NCBI GenBank assembly: GCA_003506745.1
Contig: DNYQ01000095.1
Coordinates: 497 to 6,129 of the forward strand
From: Syntrophaceae bacterium
GTDB lineage: Bacteria; Desulfobacterota; Syntrophia; Syntrophales; Smithellaceae
DNA: 5,633 bases
Reading direction: 5' to 3'
Position 1 is the first letter of the stretch; each line of letters begins with the position of its first letter. This document shows, in pieces, positions 1 through 5,423 of this stretch. The translations under genes were made by a program, and so were the position numbers. Below the pieces are notes generated by a model. It was given only the letters and a program-made list of their open reading frames with translations. It was not told where the DNA came from and ran no database searches.

Positions 1-212
1 ACACAATACGTAATCGCACCCGGCTGCAGCTGTTTAACGCCCTGCGTTCTGGAAATCACTTTGCAGCCGGGCGGCAAAATACTGGATACCTGCACCAGGT
101 TGCATTTTTCGATACCGGCATCGCGCAGAGCCAATTCAAATGAATGCAGCTCTTCTTTGTGGGTGCCGACCCCCTTGGTAAAAAATATTTTTCGGGGAAC
201 ATTAAGATTCAA
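1..212 (-). CDS. pdaD: Pyruvoyl-dependent arginine decarboxylase (partial, N-terminal 70 residues)
   Basis: This gene is cut by the left edge, leaving the first 70 codons. The protein would decarboxylate L-arginine to agmatine in the cytoplasm, using a pyruvoyl group made by self-cleavage instead of pyridoxal phosphate. The start reads [20 protein letters not shown], the usual opening of this family. The self-processing site VSSILPP is at residues 42-48: the known family mechanism cuts between the two serines (here S43/S44), giving a small beta chain and an alpha chain capped by pyruvate derived from S44. The start codon is TTG at 210-212. It is chosen because an AGGGAGG ribosome site (221-227) lies 8 bp upstream and no ATG or GTG suits the conserved N-terminus. 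It follows agmatinase by 43 bp with no visible terminator, so the two are probably co-transcribed. The family is strongly supported; the C-terminal half is unseen. Confidence 0.9.
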   Translation of the reverse strand, partial: MNLNVPRKIFFTKGVGTHKEELHSFELALRDAGIEKCNLVQVSSILPPGCKVISRTQGVKQLQPGAITYC

Positions 213-220
213 TTTTTTTG

Positions 221-227
221 CCTCCCT
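221..227 (-). promoter_or_regulatory. Ribosome binding site deciding the TTG start of the arginine decarboxylase
   Basis: On the minus strand the sequence is AGGGAGG followed by 8 bases (mostly A) and then TTG. It is the strongest Shine-Dalgarno match in the window and fixes the unusual TTG start at 210-212. Confidence 0.75.
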
Positions 228-255
228 TGTAAAATGACCAAACCGACCCACGGGT

Positions 256-1101
256 CTATCTGGTCATATAACCCATTAATCGATAGATCAGCTTGGCCGC
301 CATAAAATCCGGAGCAACAACGCCGGGCAGCGGGGCCAGTTCGACCACGTCAAACCCGCGGATGGTGCCCTTGCGCGAAACCAGTCGCAGCAGCTGTAAA
401 ACATCCCGCCAGGTGAGACCGCCCGGCTCGGGCGTGCCGGTGGCGGACATGATCGACGGATCAAAAACATCCAGATCAATCGTAATATAGATATCGCCCT
501 TCAAGTGCCCGGCAACGGTCTGCGCCCAGTTTTTATTTTCAAAAACATAATCCGCCGAATAAGATTTTACCTTGCTTTGGGGCAGGAAATCTCCTTCCTC
601 CCTGCTCATGCTGCGGATACCGACTTGAACCAGATCGCAAAATTCGGCAACCTGTCGGGCGACACAGGCATGATTGTAAGGCGTCCCCTGATAGCTGTCG
701 CGCAAATCGGCGTGGGCATCCAGTTGCAGGACGGTCAATTTCGGATATTTTTCGGCGACGGCCTGCACCGCGCCCAGGCTGATGCTGTGCTCGCCGCCCA
801 GCATGACCGGTATCTTGTTTTGCAAAACCACACGACTGATTTTTTTGCGCACGGCACGGATCATATACTTCGGCCCGCGGGCGTCCACGCTCACGGGCGA
901 TGCCGTATGGATGCCGGCCAGATACGTCTCTTTTTTCAGCTCTTCATCGTAAAGCTCCATATTGGTTGAAGCCTCGATAATCGCGGCCGGCCCCCTGCGG
1001 CTGCCGGGCTGATACGTTGACGTCAGATCGTAGGGAACAGGAATGACGACAAACTGCGCATCGCGCAGTGAACATTCGGGGTATATTCCGCCAAAATTCA
1101 T
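256..1101 (-). CDS. speB: Agmatinase (ureohydrolase family)
   Basis: The product is a cytoplasmic binuclear-manganese hydrolase that would split agmatine into putrescine and urea. Ureohydrolase motifs are complete. Numbering from the ATG at 1101 (281 residues): GGEHS with metal ligand H105; DAHAD with D128, H130 and D132; NH with H144; TIDLDVFDP with ligands D209 and D211; and TGTPEPGG with E225. The frame can be extended to a GTG at 1128 (290 residues), but that codon has no ribosome site and lies in a hairpin. The ATG has AAGG 8-10 bases upstream and begins [12 protein letters not shown], so I prefer it. Length fits bacterial and archaeal agmatinases. The adjacent arginine decarboxylase, whose product is agmatine, argues for agmatinase over guanidinobutyrase, arginase or formiminoglutamase, which share the fold. 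Stop is TAG at 256-258. Confidence 0.92.
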   Translation of the reverse strand: MNFGGIYPECSLRDAQFVVIPVPYDLTSTYQPGSRRGPAAIIEASTNMELYDEELKKETYLAGIHTASPVSVDARGPKYMIRAVRKKISRVVLQNKIPVMLGGEHSISLGAVQAVAEKYPKLTVLQLDAHADLRDSYQGTPYNHACVARQVAEFCDLVQVGIRSMSREEGDFLPQSKVKSYSADYVFENKNWAQTVAGHLKGDIYITIDLDVFDPSIMSATGTPEPGGLTWRDVLQLLRLVSRKGTIRGFDVVELAPLPGVVAPDFMAAKLIYRLMGYMTR

Positions 1102-1126
1102 GGTTTTTTCCTTTTTTCCATCAACC

Positions 1127-1149
1127 ACCTCGCAGCAAGCTGTCGAGGT
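1127..1149. repeat. Hairpin with one bulge just upstream of speB
   Basis: An inverted repeat pairs ACCTCG (1127-1132) with CGAGGT (1144-1149) and CAGC (1133-1136) with GCTG (1139-1142), leaving a central AA and one bulged base at 1143. It has no T-run on either side, so it is not a standard terminator. It lies 26 bp upstream of the preferred speB ATG and overlaps the alternative GTG. In form it resembles the short palindromic repeats scattered in intergenic DNA of many bacteria; whether it is one is an inference. Confidence 0.6.
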
Positions 1150-1181
1150 ATGAAATGAACGTCATGATATCGCAGCAAGCT
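1130..1181. repeat. 12-bp direct repeat pair TCGCAGCAAGCT, 40-bp period
   Basis: TCGCAGCAAGCT occurs at 1130-1141 and again at 1170-1181, exactly 40 bp apart. The first copy forms one arm and the loop of the hairpin at 1127-1149. The second copy lacks the matching arm and looks like a decayed or half copy. A perfect 12-bp match this close is unlikely by chance. Confidence 0.65.
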
Positions 1182-1200
1182 TAAGGAGAATTAACACTCG

Positions 1201-1216
1201 TCCCGCCAAAGCGGGA
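1201..1216. repeat. Inverted repeat TCCCGC-CAAA-GCGGGA
   Basis: A perfect 6-bp stem with a 4-base loop lies in the lpxH-speB gap. On the plus strand it is followed by TTAAAAAA. On the minus strand, the direction of the surrounding genes, the T-run comes before rather than after the hairpin. It is therefore the wrong way round for an intrinsic terminator on either strand. It may be another piece of the repeat element at 1127-1181. Confidence 0.5.
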
Positions 1217-1232
1217 TTAAAAAAGTGCCGGT

Positions 1233-1261
1233 TTCCTAACACAAAGAAGCGGAGATGTCCA
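1233..1261 (-). promoter_or_regulatory. Weak candidate promoter for speB and the decarboxylase
   Basis: On the minus strand, TGGACA (1256-1261, five of six to the -35 consensus) is followed after 17 bases by TAGGAA (1233-1238, three of six to the -10 consensus). Transcription would start about 120 bp before the speB ATG, giving a long leader that carries both hairpins. The poor -10 box makes this tentative. Confidence 0.25.
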
Positions 1262-1308
1262 GTTTTTCATCGATAAAAACGCAGCGGAAAACGAAGGAAG
1301 ACGGGCAA

Positions 1309-2085
1309 TTACAGAGGCTGGTCATAACTCATAAAGAATTTTCGGTTTTCGTAATACAAAAACGAGTAATGGACAATCCAATCGCCTAACGTGATAAAAG
1401 TTTTCTTTTTGTTTGCCACATCAAAATAACGCAGGACAGGCTTGTGACAATGCCCCAGAATCACCGTATCATGATCTTGAAACAACTTTTCGGTGGCGCA
1501 GAAAAACATTTTTTCAACAAGGGCATCTCCGTTTTCAACGGTTATGGTTTTACTGGTCGCCGAACTGATGCCGCCAATCGCCCATAAAACGGATGAAGGA
1601 ACAAGGTGATGCAAATGATAAAAAACTTGACTGCGTAAAATTTTCCGAAGCATCAAATAAAAAATATTTGTGTTGTCCAGCGTGTCGCCATGGGCAATAA
1701 AGGTGCGGACCTGATCCATCTCGATCGTCGCCCGTTCCTCAAACACGTCCATGCCCAGCACGTCCTGGAAATATTCTTTCATGAAAAAATCATGATTGCC
1801 TTCGCACAAATGGATGCCGACACCGCCGGCCTGCAATTCAACCAGTTTACGGATGACCTCTTGAAATTCGGGGTGAATGTTTTGGGGCCGGCAAAACCAG
1901 AAATCAAAAAAATCGCCGAGAATATAAAGATCATCGATCGGCGCCGCATCACGCCCCAATTCCCGGTCATGGACAAGCGATCTGGCCTTCCCGCATTGGA
2001 GATCGTTCAGAAACCGGATCAACCGGCCGTATCGCTCATCCCCGGCATACTTCAAATGGGCATCGGATATAAAAACAGCTTTCAT
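1309..2085 (-). CDS. lpxH: UDP-2,3-diacylglucosamine diphosphatase-like metallophosphoesterase (LpxH family)
   Basis: The closest role is cleavage of UDP-2,3-diacylglucosamine to lipid X and UMP, the fourth step of lipid A synthesis at the inner face of the cytoplasmic membrane. The 258 residues carry the calcineurin-like phosphoesterase motifs in order: SDAH (D8, H10), LGDFFDFW (D58), GNHD (N97, H98), AHGDTLD (H132) and GHCH (H212, H214); LGDW (233-236) resembles the LGAW motif of E. coli LpxH. Two points differ from the enterobacterial enzyme: classical LpxH has GNRD where this has GNHD, and the gap between motif 1 and motif 2 is about 17 residues longer (polar insert near residues 31-51). 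It may therefore be an LpxH2-like paralogue with another substrate. ATG start; GGAAGAG lies 9 bp upstream. It diverges from kdsD, also an LPS-core gene. Family is firm; substrate less so. Confidence 0.78.
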   Translation of the reverse strand: MKAVFISDAHLKYAGDERYGRLIRFLNDLQCGKARSLVHDRELGRDAAPIDDLYILGDFFDFWFCRPQNIHPEFQEVIRKLVELQAGGVGIHLCEGNHDFFMKEYFQDVLGMDVFEERATIEMDQVRTFIAHGDTLDNTNIFYLMLRKILRSQVFYHLHHLVPSSVLWAIGGISSATSKTITVENGDALVEKMFFCATEKLFQDHDTVILGHCHKPVLRYFDVANKKKTFITLGDWIVHYSFLYYENRKFFMSYDQPL

Positions 2086-2143
2086 AACCTTGTTCTCTTC
2101 CGGTTAAAGTGCGGTTGTTCTTTAGCAGATAACCTTGCCGGCT

Positions 2144-2172
2144 ACCATGATTTATTTTAGGGCGTCTGTCAA
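2144..2172 (-). promoter_or_regulatory. Candidate promoter for lpxH
   Basis: The minus strand has a perfect -35 hexamer TTGACA (2167-2172), 17 bases, then CATGGT (2144-2149, three of six to the -10 consensus). Transcription would start about 50 bp before the lpxH ATG. The -35 match is strong; the -10 is weak. Confidence 0.4.
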
Positions 2173-2181
2173 ATGGAAATC

Positions 2182-2191
2182 ATCAATTGAT
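2182..2191. promoter_or_regulatory. Palindrome ATCAATTGAT between divergent promoters (possible operator)
   Basis: A perfect 10-bp palindrome lies between the candidate -35 boxes of lpxH (2167-2172) and kdsD (2194-2199), with two further matched base pairs outside after a 2-base mismatch (2178-2179 with 2194-2195). Its place suits a dimeric regulator acting on both genes. No regulator family is recognised from it. Confidence 0.3.
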
Positions 2192-2193
2192 TC

Positions 2194-2222
2194 TTGTTTT
2201 GTCCGGTGTTTTTTGCTAGCTT
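2194..2222 (+). promoter_or_regulatory. Candidate extended -10 promoter for kdsD
   Basis: TTGTTT (2194-2199) is followed after 17 bases by TAGCTT (2217-2222), preceded by TG (2214-2215) to give the extended -10 form TGnTAnnnT. Transcription would start about 45 bp before the kdsD ATG. The hexamers match consensus only in part. Confidence 0.35.
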
Positions 2223-2275
2223 TACCGCATCCTGATCCAGCAGGTGAAGAAAACAAATAAAGTGCGGGAAAAAAC

Positions 2276-3268
2276 ATGAGCAATCATCGAGCAGCCATAG
2301 AGCGCGCCAAAGAAGTATTGAAAATCGAAGCCCAGAGCATTTTGAATCTGATAAACAAAATTGACGGAAACTTTGCCCGCGCGGTCAACATGATCTTTCG
2401 GTGCAAGGGGCGCGTCATTATCACGGGAATCGGAAAATCCGGTTTGATCGGACGTAAAATCGTCGCCACACTGACCAGCACGGGAACACAGGCGCTTTTT
2501 CTTCATCCGGTTGAAGGCATTCACGGGGATCTGGGCATCGTCACCCGGAAAGATATCCTGCTGGCGATTTCCAACAGCGGCGAGACGCGGGAGCTTATGC
2601 CGATCATCAGTTCCGTCCGGCACATTGGAGCGCCCATCATCTCCTTTACCGGCGTGCTTTCTTCAACGCTGGCCAAAAACAGCGACATCGTCATTGACGT
2701 TTCCGTGGAAAAAGAAGCCTGCCCTTTCGGTCTGGCGCCAACTTCCAGTTCCACGGCGGCGCTGGCCATGGGAGACGCATTGGCCGTCGCGCTCATTGAC
2801 AAACGGAAATTCCGGGAAAAGGACTTTTACAAGTTTCATCCCGGCGGTTCTCTGGGCGCAAGGCTTCGGGCAACAGTCCGGGATGCCATGATCGTGGGAG
2901 ACAGGATTCCCCGGGTGTTGACCCATACGCCGGCCCGGCAGGCCATTGTGGAAATTGACCGCATGAACGTCGGATTCGTCCTGGTGACGGACAAAAAGAA
3001 CAACCTGCTTGGCATTCTGACCGACGGCGATGTCCGGCGAATGGTCAGCAGGGGATTATCTTTTGAAGGCCTGACCATTGATGACGTGATGACGGCCAAC
3101 CCAAAGACCATCAATGAAAAAGCATCGCTGGCTGAAACCGTCGAGTTCATGCAGAAAAAAGAAATCACCTCTCTGGGCGTCGTCAATGAAAAGAATAAAT
3201 TAAAAGGGTATGTCCATCTGCATGACATTTTCGGCCGGGGCGGCTCGGTGACTATTTCACTAACCTGA
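2276..3268 (+). CDS. kdsD: D-arabinose 5-phosphate isomerase
   Basis: This enzyme interconverts D-ribulose 5-phosphate and D-arabinose 5-phosphate in the cytoplasm, the first committed step to KDO, the sugar linking lipid A to the LPS core. The 330 residues match the usual length (E. coli KdsD has 328). A SIS sugar-isomerase domain spans about 35-185, with GIGKSG (K54), SNSGE (99-103, then E106), KEACPFGLAPTSSST (146-160, E147) and FHPGGSLG (187-194, H188). K54, E106, E147 and H188 align, at a constant offset of five, with E. coli K59, E111, E152 and H193. Two CBS domains follow, about 204-265 and 270-325, each with a typical GxLTDGDVRR- or GYVHLHDI-like end. ATG start with GGGA 6 bp upstream. 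The paralogue names KpsF or GutQ are possible by sequence; the lpxH neighbour favours the LPS role. Confidence 0.94.
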   Translation: MSNHRAAIERAKEVLKIEAQSILNLINKIDGNFARAVNMIFRCKGRVIITGIGKSGLIGRKIVATLTSTGTQALFLHPVEGIHGDLGIVTRKDILLAISNSGETRELMPIISSVRHIGAPIISFTGVLSSTLAKNSDIVIDVSVEKEACPFGLAPTSSSTAALAMGDALAVALIDKRKFREKDFYKFHPGGSLGARLRATVRDAMIVGDRIPRVLTHTPARQAIVEIDRMNVGFVLVTDKKNNLLGILTDGDVRRMVSRGLSFEGLTIDDVMTANPKTINEKASLAETVEFMQKKEITSLGVVNEKNKLKGYVHLHDIFGRGGSVTISLT

Positions 3269-3289
3269 CAAACAGCGAGGTAGATTCCT

Positions 3290-3814
3290 ATGGCACTTTA
3301 CGAATACGAGGGTAAAAGACCGCAGATTCCACCCGATTCTTTTGTTCATCCCAATGCCGTTCTGATCGGCGATGTGCGTCTCGGGCATGAATGCCTGATC
3401 GCGCCGGGCGTTTCCATACGGGCGGATTTCGGGCCGGTGATCATCGGCGACAGGTCCAGCGTCCAGGACAATGCCGTCATTCATGTCTATCCCGGTTCTC
3501 AGTCCGTCATCGAAGACGACGTCACCGTGGCGCACGGCGTCATCCTGCACGACGTGCATATCCATTCCCGATGCATGATCGGCATCGGCGCCATCATCCT
3601 TTTTAATGCCGTTTGCGAAGAAGATGTTTTTGTTTCCGTGGGATCGCTGGTTCCCAGAGGCATGCACATTCCCGCCGGCAAAATCGTCGCGGGTAACCCC
3701 GCTAAAATCACCCGGGACGTTACCGAAAAGGACAAGGCAGCCGCCAAAGACGGCATTGAAGCCTACCGGTATCTTTGCCGTCAGTACCTGGCAACCATGA
3801 AAAGTGTCACTTGA
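3290..3814 (+). CDS. Gamma-carbonic-anhydrase-like hexapeptide-repeat protein (PaaY/CaiE/YrdA group)
   Basis: The 174 residues form a left-handed beta-helix of hexapeptide repeats (about 18-140), the pattern of the gamma carbonic anhydrase superfamily, which works as a trimer with metal at the subunit interfaces. Three histidines fit the zinc ligands: H65 (NAVIHV), H82 (VAHG) and H87 (LHD), with the family's five-residue gap between the last two. R44 and Q59-D60 lie at family-conserved places, though the usual RGD is RAD here. The RADFGPV segment and helical tail (146-170) look more like PaaY or CaiE, of which PaaY is a thioesterase, than like a proven carbonic anhydrase. Substrate is therefore open: carbonic anhydrase, thioesterase or acyltransferase-like. 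ATG start with GAGG (3277-3280) 9 bp upstream. It begins 21 bp after kdsD and is probably co-transcribed. Confidence 0.85.
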   Translation: MALYEYEGKRPQIPPDSFVHPNAVLIGDVRLGHECLIAPGVSIRADFGPVIIGDRSSVQDNAVIHVYPGSQSVIEDDVTVAHGVILHDVHIHSRCMIGIGAIILFNAVCEEDVFVSVGSLVPRGMHIPAGKIVAGNPAKITRDVTEKDKAAAKDGIEAYRYLCRQYLATMKSVT

Positions 3815-3817
3815 TCG

Positions 3818-4585
3818 TCATATTTTTTTGGCCTTGATCAGCAAAACCGTCGATAAAGCGCGGGGCATCAGCATCGCATCAAGCCAGGCAAGAACCGCAT
3901 AAAATTTATTCAACCCCTTAAAGAGGGCGATTAAAAAGTCCGGCGGCGGCGCCTGCGTCTTCTTAAAACGCCTCTTCTGATTAAAATTTTGCCAGCCGGA
4001 AGCGCAAGCAGTCACCAACAGCATCGTCAGCTTTTCCAAAGGTCCCAGCACCTTTTGCACATCAACGAGACGAAATCCGGCTGCTTCCAGACGGGAAATC
4101 ATTTCGGACAGTTCATAGCGCCGGTAGTGATGAACAAAGCGGTCATCATGCGCGAAATAAAAATGGCGGTGGGGAAATGTGACCATCAACGCCCCGCCGG
4201 GTTTTGTCACCCTGGAAATTTCCTTCAGTGCCTTGCGGTCGTCCTCCAGATGTTCCAAAACTTCCGAGGCAATCACATGAGAAAATGACTCCGCCGCAAA
4301 GGGCAGGTTCATGGCGTCAGCGACAACACATTGCCCTTTGCCGTGTGTTTTTTTCAACATTTCAAGAGCCGAAGCGGACACATCGGAATAAACGATGCGA
4401 TCCCAGGACGTGAAGACGGGAGAAATGCCGCTGCCGATTTCCAAAACGAGTTCCTTTGGCTCGTTTTGCATCGCTTTTTCAACGGCGCGCCTTCTCAAAA
4501 GATAATTGTATAGATGATTTTTCAGAGAAACGTATTTTTCATTTTCAAAAAAGTCCTGAAAACGATTTTTGTTTTTCGACATCAT
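3818..4585 (-). CDS. Class I SAM-dependent methyltransferase
   Basis: The 255-residue product has a Rossmann-type methyltransferase core: SAM-binding EIGSGIS (49-55), an acidic residue ending strand 2 (D68 in YSDVS), VVADAMNLPF (87-96, D90), ASEVLEHL (106-113) and KPGG (128-131). This is the Methyltransf_11-type pattern of small-molecule, quinone, lipid and sugar methyltransferases; the acceptor cannot be read from it. The basic N-terminus and hydrophobic tail (about 217-250, FLIALFKGLNKFYAVLAWL) suggest contact with the membrane, though no clear transmembrane helix is certain. Its ATG overlaps the upstream glycosyltransferase stop as ATGA (4582-4585), with GGAGA 7 bp before, so translation is likely coupled. 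A second ATG directly follows the first. The stop is 3 bp from that of the convergent hexapeptide gene. A role in methylating the glycan or lipid made by its partner is an inference. Confidence 0.85.
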   Translation of the reverse strand: MMSKNKNRFQDFFENEKYVSLKNHLYNYLLRRRAVEKAMQNEPKELVLEIGSGISPVFTSWDRIVYSDVSASALEMLKKTHGKGQCVVADAMNLPFAAESFSHVIASEVLEHLEDDRKALKEISRVTKPGGALMVTFPHRHFYFAHDDRFVHHYRRYELSEMISRLEAAGFRLVDVQKVLGPLEKLTMLLVTACASGWQNFNQKRRFKKTQAPPPDFLIALFKGLNKFYAVLAWLDAMLMPRALSTVLLIKAKKI

Positions 4586-5337
4586 GAAGGGATCTCCGGA
4601 AAAAGCGATGATCGGACCAATCCCATTTTTGCAAAACGAAATTCAAGCGCCGTCGCCAGGCATCCCAGACCGTATTGAACGCTGCGCTCAAAGTTGATGG
4701 ACGATGCCCCGGCAAAGTATTTGGTCGGACAACTCACTTCCGCAATCGTGTATCCCAACCAGACGATCTGCGCCAGCATCTGGTTGTCGAAAACAAAATC
4801 GTCAGAATTGGCATCCAGAGGCAGCTTCTCCAGAAGTTCTCTGGAAAAGGCACGGTAGCCTGTGTGATATTCGGAAAGTTTCGCGCCCAGCATGATGTTT
4901 TCAGCAAGCGTCAGAAAACGGTTGGAAACATACTTCCAAAGCGGCATTCCGCTTTTCACGGCGTGACCTCCCAGAATTCTTGATCCGAGAACACAATGGT
5001 AAAGACCATTGCCGATCATGGAGGCCATGGCCGGGATCAGCTTCGGCGTGTATTGATAATCCGGATGAACCATCACCACAATGTCTCCGCCCTCTTCCAG
5101 AGCCATCTTGTAGCAGGTCTTTTGATTGGCGCCGTATCCGCTGTTTTTTTTGTGGACATGAACAATCGTCTTTGGCAACCGGGCGGCAATGGCCGATGTT
5201 TCATCGGAGCTTGCGTCATCTACAAGAATTACGAGATCGACAATTTCCTGCGCCATAACCTCATCGTAGGTTATTTTCAGCGTCTGCGCCGCGTTGTACG
5301 CCGGCATGACCACAACGACTTTTTTGTCTTTAAACAC
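4582..5337 (-). CDS. Family 2 glycosyltransferase (dolichyl-phosphate-mannose-synthase-like)
   Basis: This 251-residue GT-A enzyme would transfer a sugar from a nucleotide donor, probably to a lipid-linked or surface glycan acceptor at the cytoplasmic face of the membrane. The opening VVVVMPAYNAAQTL (7-20), nucleotide-binding VDDASSDET (39-47) and NSGYGANQKTCY (65-76) are typical GT2 features. The site where most relatives have DxD reads HPDYQ (91-95), so the first acidic residue is histidine while D93 remains. HTGYRAFSR (158-166) and DDFVFD (179-184) follow. No transmembrane segments are evident. The start is GTG at 5335-5337, with GGAGAG 7 bp upstream and immediately downstream of a good promoter. 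It overlaps the methyltransferase by four bases. Donor and acceptor are unknown. Confidence 0.88.
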   Translation of the reverse strand: MFKDKKVVVVMPAYNAAQTLKITYDEVMAQEIVDLVILVDDASSDETSAIAARLPKTIVHVHKKNSGYGANQKTCYKMALEEGGDIVVMVHPDYQYTPKLIPAMASMIGNGLYHCVLGSRILGGHAVKSGMPLWKYVSNRFLTLAENIMLGAKLSEYHTGYRAFSRELLEKLPLDANSDDFVFDNQMLAQIVWLGYTIAEVSCPTKYFAGASSINFERSVQYGLGCLATALEFRFAKMGLVRSSLFPEIPS

Positions 5338-5344
5338 TCTCCGG

Positions 5345-5350
5345 CTCTCC
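5345..5350 (-). promoter_or_regulatory. Ribosome binding site supporting the GTG start of the glycosyltransferase
   Basis: GGAGAG on the minus strand ends 7 bases before GTG at 5335-5337. A second GGAG sits almost against the start codon and is too close to serve. The site decides for the GTG over internal ATGs, which would remove the first strand of the fold. Confidence 0.6.
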
Positions 5351-5360
5351 GATTGGCCGT

Positions 5361-5389
5361 TTTATATAGCAAAGTTAAACCCTTGTCCA
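5361..5389 (-). promoter_or_regulatory. Sigma-70-type promoter for the glycosyltransferase-methyltransferase operon
   Basis: On the minus strand TGGACA (5384-5389, five of six) is followed after exactly 17 bases by TATAAA (5361-5366, five of six). Transcription would start near 5354, just before the GGAGAG ribosome site at 5345-5350, giving a leader of only about 15-20 bases. This is the best promoter match in the window. Confidence 0.6.
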
Positions 5390-5423
5390 ACCAATCCCTT
5401 ATCGCTTCTCTATGGATCTCGAA

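Noticed and set aside
245..256. Small inverted repeat GACCC-AC-GGGTC between speB and the decarboxylase
   Set aside because: Only 5-bp arms with a 2-base loop and no T-run; too weak to call a terminator or operator.
505..969. 154-codon plus-strand open frame
   Set aside because: It lies wholly antisense to agmatinase, whose catalytic motifs are intact; its translation shows no family pattern.
1201..1230. Intrinsic terminator after lpxH
   Set aside because: The stem is good but the A/T run is on the wrong side for minus-strand transcription, and for plus-strand transcription it is an A-run.
1129..1308. Short minus-strand frames before speB (17 and 14 codons) as leader peptides
   Set aside because: Neither has a ribosome site, and the peptides are not rich in arginine or another amino acid that would suit attenuation.
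1690..2160. 156-codon plus-strand open frame
   Set aside because: It is mostly antisense to the LpxH-like gene and runs through the divergent promoter region; no ribosome site or recognisable domain.
5351..5396. Inverted repeat GATTGG/CCAATC flanking the glycosyltransferase promoter
   Set aside because: A 6-bp match 34 bp apart is readily expected by chance.
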